Shown: positions 1-6,713, numbered from the stretch's first letter. The stretch is 13,060 bases of DNA from CAZRWD01 sp964603785 (GCA_964603785.1 CAZRWD010000019.1:1-13060), one strand, 5' to 3'. Numbers and translations are program-made. Notes: generated by a model not told the origin, from the sequence alone.

Positions 1-2
1 GA

Positions 3-470
3 CTGGAGGTCTGGGACGTTGCCACCGGGGAGACGGTTTGGAGGGATGAGAGCGGGCAGCAGGGAAGCTCCCCTGTCTTCGATCCGGATGGATTGACAAT
101 GTGGTATCGAGGATCTGTTTATCTGATACCTGAGGATCTTCTCTCTGATCGACCATCTGCGGTGCTGACGGGCTATGACGGTTACTATCGGTGGGAAGAG
201 ATCGCGGTGTCGACTGAAAGAGCGCTTCTAGTGATGGAGCGTTCCGAGCCACGTCTTCGCAGGCGAGCAGTAGCAGATATCGGCGGCAATGACCTGCTAT
301 GGGCCTCTACTGCATCCGAAGTCCGATATCCTAGTCCCATTCGGGATTCGGGAAGGGCCTTCAGGTACGATACTTCCAGCATACGCTTCATCATCTCACG
401 ATCAGGAGCCCACATTGCTATTACTCCTGGTGAGACTGTCCGAATTGCTGAGATCCGGAGTATCCACTGA
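3..470 (+). CDS. C-terminal part of a WD/PQQ-like beta-propeller protein (5' truncated)
   Basis: The reading frame is open from the left edge, so the start lies outside the window. The first visible residues read LEVWDVATGETVWRD, which resembles a WD40 or PQQ propeller strand (x-V-W-D-x-x-T-G). After this the repeat pattern fades, and the final ~110 residues have no motif I recognise. The last segment (IIRS..GAHIAITPGE) could be one more propeller strand pair. The stop TGA at 468-470 overlaps the ATG of the next small ORF by one base, which suggests coupling. The stretch is noticeably less GC-rich than the rest of the window. What is seen is an open frame and one propeller-like motif; the family assignment is inference. 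Confidence 0.6.
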   Translation: MEVWDVATGETVWRDESGQQGSSPVFDPDGLTMWYRGSVYLIPEDLLSDRPSAVLTGYDGYYRWEEIAVSTERALLVMERSEPRLRRRAVADIGGNDLLWASTASEVRYPSPIRDSGRAFRYDTSSIRFIISRSGAHIAITPGETVRIAEIRSIH

Positions 471-685
471 TGCTTGCGATGCTTCTCCTGCTGGCAAGTC
501 TGGGCTACCTGTTCCCATTCACACACCAAAACGTCTGCCGTGGTTACGGTGACTGGAACGGAATCGCTGTAACTCTTTACGAGCTTGACTACCAGGCTAG
601 TTCTACGACGAAGAGGCGATCCCGGGCAGATGTCCTCTTCTCACATCCAGACGTTTCCGATCCAACAAGGGTACCAGGGGCCTGA
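470..685 (+). CDS. Small hydrophobic-N-terminus ORF, coupled to upstream gene
   Basis: This is a 71-residue ORF whose ATG overlaps the stop of the preceding gene (TGATG). GGAG at 457-460 sits nine bases before the ATG, a good ribosome binding site. Residues 1-17 (MLAMLLLLASLGYLFPF) form a hydrophobic stretch that could be a short membrane anchor or signal peptide. The rest is polar, with two internal Cys or basic patches but no recognisable domain. Codon use is AT-richer than in genes further right. It could be a genuine small exported protein or the decayed end of a larger gene. I do not recognise a family. Confidence 0.35.
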   Translation: MLAMLLLLASLGYLFPFTHQNVCRGYGDWNGIAVTLYELDYQASSTTKRRSRADVLFSHPDVSDPTRVPGA

Positions 686-726
686 TTGCTCCAGTCTTCA
701 GGTAGCACTTCATGTCCTCATGACCA

Positions 727-819
727 TCAAGACCCTTCTGCTGCCGATTCCCACCAGGCCTCCATCCTCTCCAGGGCGCGGTAGAGCAGTTCCAATCGTC
801 GATCCCGAAGGGCAGCCAT
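727..819 (-). CDS. Possible 30-residue small protein
   Basis: A minus-strand ATG (complement of 817-819) opens 30 codons ending at TGA (727-729). The product starts MAALRDRRLELLYRALER, continues MEAWWE, and ends in a short acidic tail. It is rich in Arg, Glu and Leu, with the look of a single amphipathic helix. A G-run (AGGGGGG) lies three bases upstream of the ATG and could serve as an SD. The SD and ATG lie in the 20-nt loop between two perfect 9-nt inverted arms (804-812 and 833-841). The dispersed repeat (824-913) forms the upstream leader. I do not recognise a family, and at this length chance is a serious alternative. Confidence 0.22.
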   Translation of the reverse strand: MAALRDRRLELLYRALERMEAWWESAAEGS

Positions 820-823
820 GATC

Positions 824-913
824 CCCCCTGACCCCTTCGGGTTTGAAATCGTTGAAATGCATCTCGCAACCTGCTGCTGTACAACGCAGTGGAAATCGAC
901 TTGCACGCATTTC
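824..913 (+). repeat. Dispersed ~90-bp repeat, copy A
   Basis: This segment aligns without gaps to 3061-3150. By hand count 65 of 90 positions are identical. The first 32 bases differ at only one position (829/3066) and include a 26-base perfect match at 830-855. The remainder is about 59% identical. The conserved core begins with a C-run and ACCCCTTCGGG, which can fold into a very short hairpin. It is intergenic here. No terminal inverted repeats, transposase or target duplication are evident, so it is an unclassified short repeat family rather than an IS. Confidence 0.7.
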
Positions 914-1035
914 CGGCGTGGCAGGTTTTCATCGTCCAGATGGGCATCTTCGGATCGGTGATCCTCCCTGAGCGGACGAATACACGTCGACCCTTCACCC
1001 ATGCCAGGCGGACAGGGCAGGAACCGCAGGAACGA

Positions 1036-1473
1036 CTAACTTGAAGGGAGCTTCAGCTCCTCGAGGTTGTGCTCCACGGTGACCCCGCAACGCACGACCC
1101 CGGGAAACTCCCGGGACCCTTCCGACTCGAGCTGCTGGAAGTCGCCGGCCCTGCAACCGGAGAGAACCACGGTCAGGGGCGGGGTCTGCGTCGGATCGGG
1201 TTGTATGATCAGCTCGATGGACTGCACTTCAACGGTGGATTCACCGCTCAGCCATGCAAGGAAGGTGTCGGAGAACACGAACAGGTTCTGGAACCGGACA
1301 ATTCCGTCTGCCTCTCCGGCATCGATGGCTGCAAGTGTCGGCACCGCGCCTACGACATCGTCCCCTACCATCAGGAGGATGTCGAAGTAGGCGGAGTAGG
1401 ATGAATCCCAGGCAGAGTCGGCTGGAGCCACGGAAACGGCAAGCATCAGGACGAGGAACGCAAGGGCTCTCAT
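1036..1473 (-). CDS. Secreted protein of unknown function
   Basis: This encodes 145 residues. Residues 1-21 are a textbook signal peptide: MRAL, a hydrophobic core LAFLVLMLAVSV, and a cleavage site near ADSA|W. The mature part of ~124 residues alternates hydrophobic residues in a beta-rich pattern and holds two Cys (in SGCRAG and VRCGV) that could form a disulphide after export. GGAGGT at 1481-1486 (minus strand) lies seven bases before the ATG and fixes the start. The gene follows the BLUF gene on the same strand after a 119-bp gap, so cotranscription is possible but not shown. I recognise no family. It resembles the small exported proteins common in this window only in general architecture. 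Confidence 0.8.
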   Translation of the reverse strand: MRALAFLVLMLAVSVAPADSAWDSSYSAYFDILLMVGDDVVGAVPTLAAIDAGEADGIVRFQNLFVFSDTFLAWLSGESTVEVQSIELIIQPDPTQTPPLTVVLSGCRAGDFQQLESEGSREFPGVVRCGVTVEHNLEELKLPSS

Positions 1474-1592
1474 GTATCCAACCTCCGGGGAATCGGGAGT
1501 CTGTGCAGCTCTGCCCCGGTGATCGCTCTACGGAGGAACCCCGGGAGCGGCAGTCGTACGATCCGCTGGAGTCTGTCGGAACAGCCCGGAGA

Positions 1593-2015
1593 TCAGCCTT
1601 CCTGCATCATCCTCACGTCGTGCATGATGCTCAGGGCCGACCATTCCTCGACAGGGAGGTTCACGCCGCCCTCCTCCTCGCCATACTTCCGCCTGAGCTG
1701 CGCCTCGAGCTCCGTGTTCAGGTCGAAAGTGCCTATTCCGCGCATGTTCCAGCCCTCGAAGAGCCTCTTCTCCGCAGGGCCGAAAGCCACGAGCTGGATC
1801 TCGGTGTGGCGGGGGTCCCTTGCGATGCTCGTGAATATCTCGTTCAGCCGGTCGAAGTCTCCTTCGAGCACCTGCAGGAAGTGAGCCCTGGTCGCGATGA
1901 GCGCTCCGGTGAGATCGCGGGCCTTGTTCTTGTCCGAAGCCACGTGCAGGATGTCCATGATCGTATCCCTGTCGATCGCCGCGCTGCTCCTGCTCTTGTA
2001 GATGAGCCTGTACAC
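1593..2015 (-). CDS. BLUF-domain blue-light photoreceptor
   Basis: This is a 140-residue stand-alone BLUF protein (sensor of blue light using FAD), probably cytoplasmic. The residues that matter for the flavin photocycle are all visible: Tyr6 in RLIYKS, Asn30 in DKNKARDLTG, Gln48 in FLQVLEG, and Trp89 and Met91 in EGWNMRG. They match the AppA Tyr21, Asn45, Gln63, Trp104 and Met106 positions as I recall them. The 'DPRHTEIQLV' segment is also typical. The BLUF fold takes up about residues 1-95. The C-terminal ~45 residues are a charged tail without an output domain, so signalling must go through a partner protein. The start is GTG, set by GGAGGT at 2021-2026 five bases upstream. A TTGCAG-N16-TATACT promoter lies just upstream. 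It is divergent from a TspO-like gene. Confidence 0.93.
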   Translation of the reverse strand: MYRLIYKSRSSAAIDRDTIMDILHVASDKNKARDLTGALIATRAHFLQVLEGDFDRLNEIFTSIARDPRHTEIQLVAFGPAEKRLFEGWNMRGIGTFDLNTELEAQLRRKYGEEEGGVNLPVEEWSALSIMHDVRMMQEG

Positions 2016-2053
2016 CGGTCACCTCCGAATCCATGAGACCGACAACGGAAGAT

Positions 2054-2081
2054 AGTATAACCGGCGGGAGCGCAACTGCAA
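2054..2081 (-). promoter_or_regulatory. Sigma-70-type promoter of the BLUF gene
   Basis: On the minus strand, TTGCAG (2076-2081) and TATACT (2054-2059) are separated by 16 bases. The predicted start of transcription is near 2047, giving a ~30-nt leader that contains the GGAGGT ribosome binding site. The same TTGCA/TAT pattern recurs upstream of two other minus-strand genes in the window. Confidence 0.5.
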
Positions 2082-2221
2082 GACGGAATGGCTGATGCGC
2101 ATGGAGTTCGAGCATGGAGGGAATCATCGAGGCTGTCGGATCCACCAGGTTGATGGACGCTCTGACATGACCCAGAGTATCATGGGTGGGAACCGGATGA
2201 GCATCCGGCGCGCTGTATCGC

Positions 2222-2233
2222 TGTCATATGACA
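2222..2233. promoter_or_regulatory. Perfect 12-bp palindrome TGTCATATGACA (possible operator)
   Basis: The sequence reads the same on both strands and lies in the 291-bp divergent region between the BLUF and TspO-like genes, 74 bp upstream of the latter's ATG. Its shape (5-bp arms around a TA centre) suits a dimeric repressor or activator. No regulator can be assigned from sequence alone. Confidence 0.3.
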
Positions 2234-2306
2234 CCTGCGGACCGGAAGCATCGCTCCGATCCGTGGAGGTTCGTACCGTACCCGGAACCCATGAGGAGGA
2301 GTTGGG

Positions 2307-3083
2307 ATGAGCCGGCATGCAGTCGGAACCAGTCTCGTCGTTCTGGCGGTTCTCGCGACGGTTGCCTTCAACGGGCTGGCCAACGCCCTCCCCCTCAACG
2401 GCCTGACGACCGGGGGCATCTCCGACCGCTATCACGTGCTGTTCGTCCCGGCCGGGTGGGCCTTCTCCATCTGGGGCCCGATCTACCTCGGCATGGCGCT
2501 CTTCGCCCTGTACCAGGTTCTTCCGAAGAACCGCGGGAACGACAGGCTGCGACGGATCAGGACTCCGTTCCTGGTCAGCTGTGCCGCCAACATCTCCTGG
2601 CTGTACCTGTGGCACCATGAGCGATTCGTCGCCACCATCGGGGCGATGGCGGTCCTGCTCCTGTCCCTCGTGACCATCTACCTCCGACTCAGAGCGGACG
2701 GACCCCCCCCGACCAGGGGGGAGACCTGGTTCGTGCGGGTTCCCTTCAGCCTGTACCTCGGGTGGATCACCGTCGCCACGGTTGCGAACGCATCCACGGT
2801 CCTCGTCCACCTCGGATGGAACGGCTGGGGGATCGGTGACGCCGTCTGGACGCTGATGCTGCTGGCAGTTGCCGTGGGTCTGGCAGCAGTCGTGACGCTC
2901 GTGCGGAAGGACGCCGTCTACGACCTCGTTCTGGTCTGGGCGTTCACCGGGATCGCGGTGAAGCATGCGGGAGAGCCTCTCGTGTCGCCAGGCGCCTGGG
3001 TCGCCGCGGCACTGGCCGGGGGGATGGCCGTGACGGCCCTGCTGCGCGGCAGACGCACAGCCCCCGGACCCCTTCGGGTTTGA
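2307..3083 (+). CDS. TspO/MBR-like tryptophan-rich membrane protein (long form)
   Basis: This is a 258-residue inner-membrane protein with about eight hydrophobic segments (roughly 8-30, 46-72, 87-104, 107-128, 144-170, 177-199, 203-220, 229-247). The signature FVPAGWAFSIWGPIY at 46-60 is characteristic of the long relatives annotated as tryptophan-rich sensory protein. Classical TspO has ~150-180 residues and five helices, so this is the extended variant. TspO proteins bind porphyrins and act in light or oxidative-stress responses; transfer of that role here is inference. GAGGAGGA at 2293-2300 lies six bases before the ATG. A C8 tract and a G6 tract at 2703-2721 encode the loop after helix 4. 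The last codons and the stop (3081-3083) lie within a dispersed repeat, so the C-terminus may have been remodelled. It is divergent from a BLUF photoreceptor gene. Confidence 0.75.
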   Translation: MSRHAVGTSLVVLAVLATVAFNGLANALPLNGLTTGGISDRYHVLFVPAGWAFSIWGPIYLGMALFALYQVLPKNRGNDRLRRIRTPFLVSCAANISWLYLWHHERFVATIGAMAVLLLSLVTIYLRLRADGPPPTRGETWFVRVPFSLYLGWITVATVANASTVLVHLGWNGWGIGDAVWTLMLLAVAVGLAAVVTLVRKDAVYDLVLVWAFTGIAVKHAGEPLVSPGAWVAAALAGGMAVTALLRGRRTAPGPLRV

Positions 3084-3150
3084 AATCGTTGACTTGCGCC
3101 CTGCATATCGTTGCTGCGCAACACATTTTAAAACACGATGCACGCTTCTC
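3061..3150 (+). repeat. Dispersed ~90-bp repeat, copy B
   Basis: This is the second copy of the element at 824-913, in the same orientation and aligned without gaps. Here it overlaps the 3' end of the TspO-like gene and supplies the final codons (PGPLRV) and TGA stop. An internal hairpin, GTTGC-TGC-GCAAC (3110-3122), is present in this copy but not conserved in copy A. An AT-rich patch (ATTTTAAAAC) follows, which is unusual for this GC-rich window. Confidence 0.7.
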
Positions 3151-3321
3151 GAACATCGTCGTCTTTTCCTCTCGAACTGGACATCTCAGATACGGGGTTG
3201 CATCCTGACATCAGATTCGACGGCGGCAGGTCCGGCATTGCACGACCTCCGCAGAGGACTCGTACGGGGCCGGCGCCCGACTGAAGCAGGGGCGCCCCCA
3301 GCGATGGGATGAGGATCAGGG

Positions 3322-3795
3322 ATGCTGGATATCTACGTCGATGCCGACGCCTGCCCGGTCAAGCAGGAGATCTACAGGGTGGCGGGGCGCTACGGCCTGG
3401 ATGTCATCCTGGTATCCAACTCGTGGATGAACGCTCCGGAATCCGGCAGGCTAAGGCTCGTCGTCGTCGAGAACGGTGATGACGTGGTCGACGACTGGAT
3501 CGTCGACCATGCAGGACAGGACGACATCGTCATCACGGGCGACATCCCCCTGGCCTGGAGATGCCTGAAGAAGGGGGCCTCCGTGCTGGGCAACACCGGC
3601 CGTCCCTTCACAGAGGACAACATCGGTGACGTGCTGTCGACGCGCGATCTCCTTCACGACCTCCGGGAGCAGGGGATGATCACCTCGGGACCCAGACCCT
3701 TCGAGGGAAGGGACCGGTCGAGGTTCCTCCAGGAGCTGGACAAGATGATCGTCCAGATCAGACGCAGGCGAGGCCTCCCGGGTCAGCCGGGCTGA
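3322..3795 (+). CDS. yaiI: YaiI/YqxD family protein (DUF188, UPF0178)
   Basis: This 157-residue soluble protein has the length usual for the family (~150). Diagnostic motifs are VDADACPVKQEI at 6-17, ENGDDVVDDWIV at 50-61, IVITGDIPLA at 69-78, STRDLLHDLR at 106-115 and SGPRPFEGRDRSRFLQEL at 122-139. All correspond to E. coli YaiI (DADACP, VITADIPLA, RDFMDTLR, GGP...RDRQAFAAEL). The family is placed in the PIN-like superfamily because of its conserved acidic residues (here Asp7, Asp9, Asp74), but its substrate is not established. The start is supported by GAGG at 3311-3314, seven bases upstream. The gene stands alone and ends 10 bp before a convergent gene. Family assignment is secure; function is not. 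Confidence 0.92.
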   Translation: MLDIYVDADACPVKQEIYRVAGRYGLDVILVSNSWMNAPESGRLRLVVVENGDDVVDDWIVDHAGQDDIVITGDIPLAWRCLKKGASVLGNTGRPFTEDNIGDVLSTRDLLHDLREQGMITSGPRPFEGRDRSRFLQELDKMIVQIRRRRGLPGQPG

Positions 3796-3805
3796 GCTGG
3801 GTCTG

Positions 3806-4267
3806 TCAGTCGGCCCAGATCTCCTCGAAGAGCCCGGTCCCGGGATCGTACACGAGCTGCAGGGTGACAAGCCCCTCGAACCTGAATAGGTCGTCGACGA
3901 AGGAGAAGCGCGCCATGCCGTCCTCAGGCACCCAGGCTTCGAGAACCGCATTGTCCGGAACCCGAACGGGGTTTCCCTCGAACTCGATCCGCCAGGTGTG
4001 GAGCTTCACCCAGTCGGCCCCCTCCTCGCCCAGCAAGCATCCGTGCACTTCCACACAGCCGCCGCCCCCGCTCGAGTAGAGGATTGCATAGAGGGCGTCC
4101 CAGTCGCCGATCCGCTGCCAGACGAGCTCGCGGTCGATCACTTCGACGCCCTGAGGATCCTCGGGAAGGCCGAACGCGGATGATGCCCGTCCCGTCGACG
4201 GGGCCAGGATGCAGATGACCGAGGAGACAAGCATCATGAACAGACCCGGGAACGATCTCGAGGGCAT
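3806..4267 (-). CDS. Secreted protein of unknown function
   Basis: This encodes 153 residues from the ATG at 4267. AGGAGGT (4274-4280) lies six bases upstream, and a second GGAGG abuts the codon. A longer frame reaches 4348, but its extra 27 residues are Arg/Pro-rich and lack an SD, so I reject them. Residues 1-29 form a signal peptide (hydrophobic LFMMLVSSVICILA, cleavage near GRASSA). The mature part contains Cys71 and Cys77 in GGGGCVEVHGC, likely a disulphide loop, and a beta-rich C-terminal half. A TTGCAT-N17-TATCAT promoter lies ~100 bp upstream. No family is recognised. Confidence 0.78.
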   Translation of the reverse strand: MPSRSFPGLFMMLVSSVICILAPSTGRASSAFGLPEDPQGVEVIDRELVWQRIGDWDALYAILYSSGGGGCVEVHGCLLGEEGADWVKLHTWRIEFEGNPVRVPDNAVLEAWVPEDGMARFSFVDDLFRFEGLVTLQLVYDPGTGLFEEIWAD

Positions 4268-4601
4268 CCTCCACCTCCTCGGCAGTCGCAGTCGGTCGCG
4301 GCCTCCGCCGGTGTCCCGTCGCGACGGCGAAGGCCAGGTGTCCCGCACGACGAAGTTCGATCGTCCATGATATCGTCATCGATGCCGGTATGCAAGATAA
4401 CCGCGGGATCCTCGAACCCCGGCAGAGGCTATATGATCTGACGGCTCGGGAGCGGACGGAATCAGTCACCGAACGCACAACCATCCTGAGCGTCCCGAAT
4501 GTCCGGCTCTCATGGTCTGCGGATCCGGGCACCCTCGGCTGCCGCGTCCAACCTGCCGGGACACGACCTGGCAGCCGGAAGCTCGCGAGAGGTGGCAAGG
4601 C
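4268..4601. other. Divergent intergenic region
   Basis: This 334-bp stretch separates two divergently transcribed exported-protein genes. It holds the minus-strand promoter at 4367-4395. For the plus-strand gene I see only a weak -10-like TATGAT (4432-4437) without a convincing -35. I see no other structure. Confidence 0.4.
4367..4395 (-). promoter_or_regulatory. Sigma-70-type promoter of the secreted protein gene
   Basis: On the minus strand, TTGCAT (4390-4395) is followed after exactly 17 bases by TATCAT (4367-4372). Transcription would begin near 4360, about 93 bases before the ATG at 4267. Confidence 0.5.
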
Positions 4602-5639
4602 ATGCGAATGATTCCAGCAAGGTCGATGAACGGGGGTTTCTTCGCTGGCCTGGCATCCATCCTTGCGGTCACAGCCGCATGCCACCAGGTGACGGAGTAC
4701 GGTGACACCGGCACGGCCGGAATACACATCATCAACGGGTTCGACATGACGGTCGAGGGCACCCTGGTAGGCATCGAGGGGGGACGGTCGCTCCTGTCCA
4801 CGGGCGGGCTGCTGGTGGTCGCGGCCAACACGGGAATGGTCTACTGGATCGATACCAACACCATGGCCATCGACCGGGCGATCCTCGCAGGACAGCCCTT
4901 CCCTTCGGGTTACTCGGACATGGCTCTCTCGCGGGAAGGCACGATCTACCTCATAGGGGGCTACAACTCGATCATCGAGATCAGCCCGAACTCGGGCATC
5001 GTGCTGGACGAGTTCACAGTGGGACCCGCACCGCTTGCCATCGCCATCGAACCCCAGGACAGCTTCCTGTACGTCGCCGACGGCGTGGACGACCAGCTCA
5101 GGGAGGTGCTGACCTCCACCAACAGCATCGTCCGATCGAAGCAGCTGCCCTTCACCGTGTGCTCGATCGTCCCCTTCGATCCCCGGGACGAGTTCATCCC
5201 GCACAGAGCCGCCTTCGTCGGTGCCTGCCGCGACACGAGCTATGCGATGATCGTCAGGGTCGACGAACTGCTGATCACAGCCGAGCCCGTTCATCTCGCC
5301 GGTCCTGGAAGCGACATCGCCGCCATGCCGGACACCTCGATCCTCCTGATGACGCATCCCTACAGACCCGATGGTGTCACGGCGGACGTAACCCTGGCCA
5401 CGTACCACCCACCGCCGGAGCTTTCGGATCTGACATGGCTCTCGGTCGAGGGCGACGCCAGACTGGCGTGTCTCTCCTTCGGAGGCTTCTTCGTCGCGTC
5501 CTGGCTCGGAGGCGGCGTCACGAGGGTCACGCGGATCGATCCGTTCACCGGCTTCATCACGGGATCGGTCGATGTGCCTGGCTATCCGTGGGACATGGAG
5601 CCCCACGGGCTGAGCGTGGCGGTGCTCACCTCCGACTGA
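4602..5639 (+). CDS. YVTN-like beta-propeller lipoprotein
   Basis: This encodes 345 residues from the ATG at 4602, chosen because GAGAGGTGG (4587-4595) is six bases upstream and the resulting N-terminus is a proper export signal: Arg2, Arg7, hydrophobic FFAGLASILAVTAA, then Cys27. The lipobox (VTAAC) is slightly atypical. An upstream in-frame ATG at 4512 gives a Pro/Arg-rich extension with no SD and is rejected. The mature part has repeated strand patterns such as GGLLVVAANTGMVYWIDTNT, GTIYLIGGYNSIIEISP and DSFLYVADGVDDQLREV, typical of YVTN/NHL-type propellers in outer-membrane-attached or periplasmic lipoproteins. No catalytic residues are visible; a binding or scaffolding role is inferred. 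It ends 18 bp before the convergent S41-like gene. Confidence 0.82.
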   Translation: MRMIPARSMNGGFFAGLASILAVTAACHQVTEYGDTGTAGIHIINGFDMTVEGTLVGIEGGRSLLSTGGLLVVAANTGMVYWIDTNTMAIDRAILAGQPFPSGYSDMALSREGTIYLIGGYNSIIEISPNSGIVLDEFTVGPAPLAIAIEPQDSFLYVADGVDDQLREVLTSTNSIVRSKQLPFTVCSIVPFDPRDEFIPHRAAFVGACRDTSYAMIVRVDELLITAEPVHLAGPGSDIAAMPDTSILLMTHPYRPDGVTADVTLATYHPPPELSDLTWLSVEGDARLACLSFGGFFVASWLGGGVTRVTRIDPFTGFITGSVDVPGYPWDMEPHGLSVAVLTSD

Positions 5640-5657
5640 GGCCGCATCCGCGTCCGG

Positions 5658-6713
5658 TCACCGGGACCCGGCCCACTTGATCGCGTATTCGAGGACCGGA
5701 TCGATCCCCTGTGCGAACTGATCCTCCGTGGCCTCCACATGGATGTCGGGGGGCACCCCTCTCCCATGGACCCAGGTCGTGGAATCGGCCATGAGAATGG
5801 TCGAGTCGGGGAGGTTCATGATCCACCCGCCGGGAAGCGCGAAACTCTCATAATGCAGGCTCGCCTGGCCGGCGGTCGTGTCACCAATCAGAACGGCGTT
5901 CGGCAGCTGCGTGACCATGCAGGCGAACTCCTCGCTCAGCAGCATGTTCTCGCCACCCACGAGAACCGCGACCGGCCGGTCGAACCATTCGGTGCGGCGT
6001 GGGATCATCCTCGGCATCAGGTAGAGGTCCCCGTGGCCGGGACCGCTGCGTCCCACCGCGAAGAAGCCGGTGCGCATGACATCGTTGAACCGGCGGGCCA
6101 CCTCGCCCAGCAAGGGTTCCTCGTTCCAGTATGCGCCCCCGATGAAGCCGTTGTTCATCCTGATGTCGATTATCAGGGCGGGAGCGTCCGGATGGGCCGC
6201 GAGGAAGACGTCGAGGAGGTCGGGCGAAAGCTCGAACCAGTAGTGGATCATGACGTAAGGGATTGAGTCGAACATGCACCCGCCCCAGTAGTCCTCCTGG
6301 AAGTACTCGAACTGGGCGGGGAGGAGGTAGGAGACGAGCACATCCCAGTCGTAGTTCGGGTCCAGTTCGGGAGCGTAGGGGAGGTAGAACCCTTCCGACG
6401 AGAACAGGACGATCGTGTAGTCCTGAAGTGGCGCGAACATGTCCGAGATGGCCTGGAGAGCGCCTGCGTGAGTGGTGACCGTGTCGATCACGGGCGAGTA
6501 TTCGTCGTACAGCGCCTGCCAGTCGACGGATGAGGCCACGAAGGCCGGATAGATCTCGTCCGCCGTCTGCCAGACGAGTTCGAACTCGTTGCCGAATGCA
6601 TCCCAGCCTCCCAGGTCCACCGGCTCGAAGAGGCAGGAGCTTCCCAGGGCGAGACAGGCTGCGAGGATCGTCGGGGCGATCAGACGCAAGCGCCTGGACG
6701 AACACCCGGGCAT
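5658..6713 (-). CDS. S41-family (tail-specific/tricorn-like) peptidase homologue, exported
   Basis: This encodes 351 residues from the ATG at 6711-6713; a GTG directly before it (6716) is an alternative start. The N-terminus is a signal peptide ending ALGSSC, a possible lipoprotein cysteine. S41 hallmarks, numbered from the GTG, are ALIIDIRMNNGF (180-191, usual 'D-R-N-G-G' strand), LVGGENMLLSEEFACM (252-267, with Ser261 at the catalytic-serine position), IGDTTAGQAS (277-286) and HGRGVPPDIHVE (317-328). The usual 'L-x-D-x-H' motif that carries the His of tricorn-like S41 enzymes reads PLQDYTIVL here, without His, so activity is doubtful. There is no PDZ domain. It is coupled to the upstream membrane protein by a TGATG overlap. 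Peptide cleavage in the periplasm is the family role. Confidence 0.8.
   Translation of the reverse strand: MPGCSSRRLRLIAPTILAACLALGSSCLFEPVDLGGWDAFGNEFELVWQTADEIYPAFVASSVDWQALYDEYSPVIDTVTTHAGALQAISDMFAPLQDYTIVLFSSEGFYLPYAPELDPNYDWDVLVSYLLPAQFEYFQEDYWGGCMFDSIPYVMIHYWFELSPDLLDVFLAAHPDAPALIIDIRMNNGFIGGAYWNEEPLLGEVARRFNDVMRTGFFAVGRSGPGHGDLYLMPRMIPRRTEWFDRPVAVLVGGENMLLSEEFACMVTQLPNAVLIGDTTAGQASLHYESFALPGGWIMNLPDSTILMADSTTWVHGRGVPPDIHVEATEDQFAQGIDPVLEYAIKWAGSR

Larger units (their letters stand above)
686..1035. other. Gene-poor stretch with repeat copy and weak ORFs
   Basis: No gene longer than about 100 codons is supported here. The minus strand is open in two frames, but neither has an SD or a protein-like composition. 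What can be seen is a ~90-bp dispersed repeat copy, a 30-codon minus-strand ORF with its start in a hairpin loop, and an unstructured stretch from about 915 to 1035 in which I see nothing. Confidence 0.5.

Noticed and set aside
824..913. Integron attC site
   Set aside because: The paired GTTRRRY and RYYYAAC core sites are missing, and there is no integrase or cassette structure.
727..1002. 91-codon minus-strand frame ending in the small-ORF sequence
   Set aside because: There is no SD at its start and no protein-like pattern before the repeat. Only the last 30 codons, which have their own G-rich site, are kept as a weak candidate.
2124..3143. 339-codon minus-strand frame opposite the TspO-like gene
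   Set aside because: Its composition is low-complexity (Pro, Gly, Arg, Glu), and the opposite strand encodes a clear membrane protein with a strong SD.
3265..3300. Terminator upstream of the DUF188 gene
   Set aside because: There are overlapping GC-rich inverted repeats such as GGGGCGCCCC, but no T-tract or single stable hairpin.
4512..4601. N-terminal extension of the propeller lipoprotein
   Set aside because: It is Pro/Arg-rich, has no SD, and would bury the lipoprotein signal peptide.
3924..5606. 560-codon open frame on the minus strand
   Set aside because: It runs antisense across two better genes with signal peptides and SD sites, and its product is Arg/Gly/Asp-rich without motifs. 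Such shadow frames are expected in GC-rich DNA.
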